Part shown: one piece after another, positions 59,183 through 64,000 of the stretch
Numbering within the stretch: position 1 is the first letter of the stretch
Layout: every line of letters starts with the position of its first letter
DNA from: Dreissena polymorpha
Lineage: Eukaryota > Mollusca > Bivalvia > Myida > Dreissenidae
Reading direction: 5' to 3'
Length of the DNA: 64,000 bases
Assembly (NCBI RefSeq): GCF_020536995.1
Contig: NC_068366.1
Coordinates: 73,379,536 to 73,443,535 of the forward strand
Position numbers and translations under genes: made by a program
Notes under the pieces: generated by a model
The model's input: only the letters and a program-made list of their open reading frames with translations
Told to the model about the DNA's origin: nothing
The model's database searches: none

Positions 59183-60274
59183 TGTCTTTCTATTATGCCC
59201 CCCTTCGAAGAAGAGGGGGTATATTGCTTTGCACATGTTGGTCGGTCAGTCTGTCTGTCGGTCTGTCGGTCCGTCCGCCAGGTGGTTTGAGGATGATAAC
59301 TCAAGAACACTTGGGCCTAGGATCATGAAACTTCATAGGTACATTGATCATGACTCGCAGATGACCCCTATTGATTTTGAGGTCACTAGGTCAAAGGTCA
59401 AGGTCACGGTGACCCGAAATAGTAAAATGGTTTTTGGATGATAACTCAAGAACGCATACGCGGCCAACAGGGCGAACTCTGAACAATAGACCGGAAGCAA
59501 CTGGTCTGTAATCCTAAATCTATAATTATCAGTCCAATGAAACATCATCATTTGAGTAAAATAAAGTGGATCAGTAAAAATATTATCAGAATATGAGATT
59601 TTTTGTATATTTTGTATATTAAATATTGTGTTAATGTTTTATTTTGTTGATTAATATAAATATAAGCAGGACAGGGGAGCTAATACACTATTATATCTTT
59701 CTTATATACAGGGGAAACAAATGCAATAAGTTTAAATTTCATGTTTAATAAATAGAGGATATTTGTTCATGTCAGTGTGAGATCATTTGTTATTTTTTAT
59801 GATCACATTTTATAATTACTTTGACAAAACAACACTTACCTGAATACCACGATGGATTCCACCCAAACAATACCCCACGCCCCTACCAGAATCCCTCCCC
59901 CCCCCAACCTCGCCCCCCCAATTATTTTTTTTAAACATCATCTAATAAATTACCACACCCCACATTATACCCCCCCTCTCACCCCCCCACCCCCATACCC
60001 CCCAACCCCCCCCGCAAAAATTTATTTTTTTATTATTTAAACAACTTATAAATTACCACGCCCCACATTATACCCCCCTCTCACTCCCCCCTACCCCCCC
60101 TGCCCCTTCAATTTTTTTTTTTTTTTTTTAAACATCTTATTAATTACCACACCCCACATTATAGCCCCCTCTCAAGGTCACAGTGACAAAAAAGGTATTC
60201 ACACAATGGCTGCAACTACAACTGACAGCCCATATGGGGGGCATGCATGTTTTACAAACAGCCCTTGTTTTACT
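59183..60274 (-). mobile_element. array-bearing dispersed element (family 1), copy 3, inverted
   Basis: Complement of 24187-25857, with the same order of parts: TATGCCCCCCTTCGAAGAAG, one unit with AGGTCACTAGGTCAAAGGTC, the CGCGGCCAACAGGGCGAACT body, a C-rich block at 59860-60170, and the end TGTTTTACAAACAGCCCTTG. The C-rich block is about a third as long as its counterpart. Confidence 0.78.
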
Positions 60275-60289
60275 ATGGTTTTTGTTCAA

Positions 60290-60945
60290 GCTTCAGTAAC
60301 ATGCTTGTGTAAATACTTCTTTACCAATTTTTAGCGAGGCTGTTTTCGGAGCAAACCCCAGCTATTGTCATAGCCTGCTCGTCGTCCGCTGTCCCGACAT
60401 CCGCCGTCTGACATCCGCCGTAGGCGTCGTGCTAAAACCTTAACATTGGCTCTAAAATCAAAGTTGTTCCACCTACAACTTTGAAACTACATATGTAGAT
60501 GCATCTTGATGATTTCTACTCGCCACACCCATTTTTGGGTCACTAGGTCAAAGGTCAAGGTCACTGTGACCTCTAATATCAAACTTTAACATAGGCTCTA
60601 AAATCAAAGTGCTTCCACCTACAACTTTTAAACTTCATATGTAGATGCACCTTGATGAGTTCTACACGCCACACCCATTTTTGGGTCACTAGGTCAAAGG
60701 TCAAGGTCACTGTGACCTCTTATATAAAATTTAAACAAAAACCTTAACATTGCCTCTAAAATCAAAGTGCTTCCACCTACAACTTTGAAACTTCATATGT
60801 AGATACGGCTTGATGAGTTCTACATGCCACGCCCATTTTGGGTCACTAAGTCAAAGGTCAAGGTCACTGTGACCTATAAAAAAAAAAAAATTCTGACAAG
60901 CTTTGGCAGCTGAGCGTGGCACCCGTTATGCGGTGCTCTTGTTAA
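60290..60945 (+). mobile_element. array-bearing dispersed element (family 3)
   Basis: Three tandem units of ~145 bp with AAAACCTTAACATTGGCTCT, TTCCACCTACAACTTTGAAA, CATATGTAGATGCACCTTGA and GGTCACTAGGTCAAAGGTCA. The lead is GGAGCAAACCCCAGCTATTG; the end is GCACCCGTTATGCGGTGCTC, a hairpin. Confidence 0.72.
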
Positions 60946-61374
60946 ACTAAAGAACTCTTAAGTAATGGTACGCTTTTTGGGTAACAAATAAAAATATTTG
61001 TGAATTAGGCTGTGAAGTTTTTTTAATTTATATGAAATGAGCACTTATTTGCTTGATTTTCAGATTTGCAGATACACATGTAAATTTTTTAATCATTTAA
61101 TAGCACAAAATGATATGAATGGACGTTATCAGGGATACAACACAGGAATGTATATGTATTTATCAAGACCAACAAAAACATAGTCACCAAAGTATTTATG
61201 AAGACACTGGAAAAAATAGTGGTATTTTGATATGATCTTAAATTAAATTTTTGGCAATTGTTAGTATTTCAGATTGCAACGTTACAAGACTCTATCTATT
61301 TCAGATTGCAACGTTACAAGACTCTATTTTCTATTTCCAGGATCCAGGATTATACTTTCAGTAAATCGATTGCA
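60946..61374 (+). promoter_or_regulatory. 5' flank and leader of the XDH-family gene
   Basis: AT-rich. A 36-bp near-perfect tandem duplication at 61265-61337 carries ATTTCAGATTGCAACGTTAC twice, followed by CTATTTCCAG at 61331-61340. This may be a leader exon boundary; the coding exon would then begin near 61341, with its ATG at 61375. Confidence 0.4.
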
Positions 61375-64000
61375 ATGACAACAACAGACAGGCTTGTGTT
61401 CTTCATAAATGGAAAGAAGGTGAGTTTTAACATTTCAATAAACTAGAATTTGAGCACTTTAGTGGATGTAATTGTTTATTTTGTCTTATAAATGTTAGTA
61501 CTGTGTTTACCTAGATATATTTCAGACCAAAACAAATTGAAAACATGTTTTTCAGATTTGTTGCACCTAAAATTTGTTAAATGAAAAAATAATTATTTTA
61601 TATTGCAACTGTAAGTTTCCAATTTAGCCCAGCAACCAATATTCATTAATCAGTATTAATTCATACATTGGAAGACTATACTTTACTTTAATTTTGTAGA
61701 CAGTTCTTCACATTTGTAGATGGTACTTAACCTTGGAATACAATACTTAGCTTTGGTAGATGGTAACTTTACATAGAAAGAATGTTCTATACATTGGTAT
61801 ACAGTACTTTTGCAACAAATATAATAATAGCTGACCATAAGTAGAATGCAGTCAATATCTGAGCAAAAATGTGCCAAAAATTTAAATATTGATTTCTCCA
61901 TTAAAAAAGTAAAGTTATTTCAGTTTAAGTGTCTTTTATTTATTTATTGTAAAAAGTTTATTTTGGAGGACAAAAGCTTCATACACCAGTAGACGGTATC
62001 ACAAGGCTACATTTTGCTTTTAGGTAGTGGAACTTAAACCTGATCCAGAGGCAACTTTGCTGCAGTATCTCAGAAGAAGTTGTATCCTTTATATAATGCA
62101 TGGTCTTGGATTAACTTACTGCATGAAAACGTGTAAAGTATTGTCGAATTCTTGATTAGCCTGTGTGGAGCGTTATTTATAGTGACATCTGCAACTAAGA
62201 AGACGTTTCAAAGTTTCCAAAAAGTGATGTTTATATTTGCCAAAAAAATTCGGAGTTTGTAAAATTAGTATTTTTTTTACAATTTAATGCCTGCACTAGC
62301 ACTTGTGTGTGAATACACATGTTTATATCTGTGATCCAGCCAGGCTTTAAGACAAAGGGCAGGAACCTATCGCCCAAGGTTCCACCCTGCCCTGGTAGAC
62401 ACCCGCCATGCCCTTTTATGTGGATCACATATTTATTCTCCAACTTAATTTGAAGTTTCAATAAACTAAGTAAATTTTCAAATTGAAATATTTTTATTAA
62501 TTAAACAAACAATGTTTTGATTAAATAAACATGTAATATGATGTATAATATAATTATACCTAATGCTATAACACATGCTTTAATGAAAACTTGCGGAAGG
62601 GATTTTATGATGTGCATACCTAAGTGCCGGTTTGATAAAAGAACATCCTTCCCTTTTCAAATTCTAGCCTGATACATGCTTTTTAAGTACATGCCGAATA
62701 CTCAATGTCATTTTATTGTTGTCTGTGGGTGTAAGGCCTTTTGACCTTGACTTTGACCTACCCAGTGTTGTTGCCGGGAACCAAGGAAGGATGTGGCCAT
62801 GGTGGTTGTGGGTCGTGCACTGTGATGTTGTCACGCTTACAGCCTGGAAAGCGTATTGTGTATCCTTGTAAAGTTGATAATGACCTTAAAGCCTTTAAAT
62901 CAGTCTGTAAAGTATGTGAAGATTTGAAGTGCAAATGAAAGGATCTTTCATAACAGTTTTTAACCAGGTTTTCCGAAGGAAAAAACTGGTTATTAGATTG
63001 GCGAATGCGGGCGGGCTGGCTGGCTGGCTGGCTGGCTGCAGGGCGGGCGGGCGGAACAAGCTTGTCCGGGCCATAACTATGTCATTCATTGTCAGATTTT
63101 AAAATCATTTGGCACATTTGTTCACCATCATTGGACGGTGTGTCGCGCGAAATAATTACGTCGATATCTCCAAGGTCAAGGTAACACTTTGAGTTCAAAG
63201 GTCAAAAATGGCCATAAATGAGCTTGTCCTGGCCATCACTATGTCATTCATTGTGAGATTTTAAAATCATTTGGCACATTTGTTCACCATCATGGGACGG
63301 TGTGACGCACGAAAGAATCACGTCAATATCTCCAATGTCAAGGTCGCCACGACTAAAAATAGATTTTTTTTAAAAAACAAACTTACAAAGTGGGTTAATT
63401 TTGTTCATTTCAAAAGTTCAGTTTTAGTTTTCTCCCTTTATCAGATTTTTTTTCCACAATGAAAACCTGGTTTTGTGACAATTTTGTCCCTTGTTAGTAA
63501 TTAAAATACAAATTTTATGCTTTTATGTTAGTATTACAAATTTTGTCACCAATCAATTATGAAAGCTAATTATAGTGACATTACAGATGTAGGATCCATT
63601 TTTTGCAATAATTTGTTATGTATTCCTTATTTCCTGAATATATAACTCGGTCATTGTTGACATTGTTTGGAGCAGTGTTCTGGGACAACCTGGCTTAATG
63701 CACGTGTTTTCTAGATTAACCTGTGCAGTCAGGACATGCTTATTGGGTATGACACTTTCCCCCTATTTTTTTTTTTTCATTTATGGAAGTCCAGTTCCAA
63801 AAAAATCCAGCATGGGCGCAAAGTGTTGTCCCTGATTAGCCTGTGAAGACTTCACAAGCTAGTCTGGGATGACACTTAAAGCACATGCATTATATTAGCT
63901 TAGGTTGCACAGAACAAGGCTCTTTCATTGACTAACCTTGACTCCAGTTTGTAGTCATTACACAGTGAACGCCTGTCTGTTCCCGCTGTGTGCTGTACAT
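61375..64000 (+). CDS. xanthine dehydrogenase / aldehyde oxidase family protein, N-terminal exons (partial)
   Basis: Four exons join in one frame to the window edge: 61375-61419, 62024-62081, 62766-62859 and 63955-64000 (continues). They read [52 protein letters not shown] with [14 protein letters not shown], and [15 protein letters not shown]. This is the N-terminal plant-type [2Fe-2S] ferredoxin domain of molybdenum hydroxylases, with the C-x4-C-x2-C cluster site (CGHGGCGSC) and the VNACL..C start of the second cluster region. Xanthine dehydrogenase turns hypoxanthine to uric acid in the cytosol; aldehyde oxidases share this domain, and the first 85 residues cannot separate the two. Both internal donors read GTATCC, which is unusual but needed to keep the family spacing. 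The upstream frame before the ATG is open, so an earlier start cannot be excluded. Confidence 0.88.
62094..62190. mobile_element. worn fragment of the AAAACTGGGC palindromic MITE
   Basis: TGCATGAAAACGTGTAAAG, TTCTTGATTAGCCTGTGTGG words match the family. It is too diverged to set limits. It lies in XDH intron 2. Confidence 0.35.
62962..63480 (+). mobile_element. dispersed element (family 4)
   Basis: Ends ACCAGGTTTTCCGAAGGAAA and, inverted, GAAAACCTGGTTTTGTG. It holds a GGCT/GGCG microsatellite at 63007-63055 and two ~180-bp units with GGCCATAACTATGTCATTCA, ATTTTAAAATCATTTGGCAC and TCTCCAAGGTCAAGGT. It lies in XDH intron 3. Confidence 0.65.
63672..63920. mobile_element. palindromic MITE of the AAAACTGGGC family, copy 4
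   Basis: CAGTGTTCTGGGACAACCTGG start, inner GTGTTGTCCCTGATTAGCC and GGGATGACACTTAAAGCACA, and an inverted end CACAGAACAAGGCTC. It ends 34 bp before XDH exon 4. Confidence 0.6.

Overview
This is a repeat-rich, intron-rich animal nuclear window. Genes have many short exons with GT-AG introns. Introns and spacers are AT-rich and packed with small dispersed elements, many of them built around internal tandem arrays. The gene content and the pearl-like repeats suggest a bivalve mollusc, perhaps a dreissenid or related heterodont. That placement is inference from style and was not searched.

Four host genes can be read. (1) At 234-7356 (+) is a 13-exon gene for a secreted M12B/ADAM-type zinc metalloprotease: signal peptide, prodomain, HELGHALGSDHD zinc site, cysteine-rich part, then a mucin-like Thr/Ala/Pro array. 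(2) At 16363-27968 (+) is a 4-exon short peptidoglycan recognition protein that keeps the zinc amidase residues. Its intron 1 is 7.5 kb of transposons. Its intron 2 ends in a 73-bp tandem array that repeats the intron-exon boundary of exon 3 eight extra times. (3) At 45360-33467 (-) is SEM1/DSS1, a 79-residue proteasome and BRCA2 partner spread over 12 kb because both introns are full of elements. (4) From 61375 to the window end (+) are the first four exons of a xanthine dehydrogenase/aldehyde oxidase family gene, which continues past 64000.

Between and inside these genes the layout is: 9.0-10.8 kb, a degenerate 21-bp minisatellite; 10.8-13.5 kb, an older satellite interrupted by a decayed LINE; 13.7-15.9 kb, foldback and tRNA-bearing elements; 18.9-19.9 and 20.8-22.6 kb, two non-autonomous DNA transposons with visible target duplications; 24.2-25.9 kb and its inverted relative at 59.2-60.3 kb, array elements with very G-rich or C-rich blocks; 36.9-40.6 kb, a hAT-like element with zinc-finger fragments and a second element nested inside it; 47.4-48.7 kb, a LINE remnant and two abutting TTAA elements that carry tRNA-like modules; 50.3-56.6 kb, a Mutator-like (MULE) transposon with transposase exons and two further inverted-repeat elements nested within it; 57.6-58.2 kb, a long hairpin of 22-bp repeats.

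The genes show no operon-like relation. PGRP and a secreted metalloprotease both fit mucosal or haemocyte biology, but the sequence does not show that they act together. No LTR, retroviral or Polinton element was recognised.
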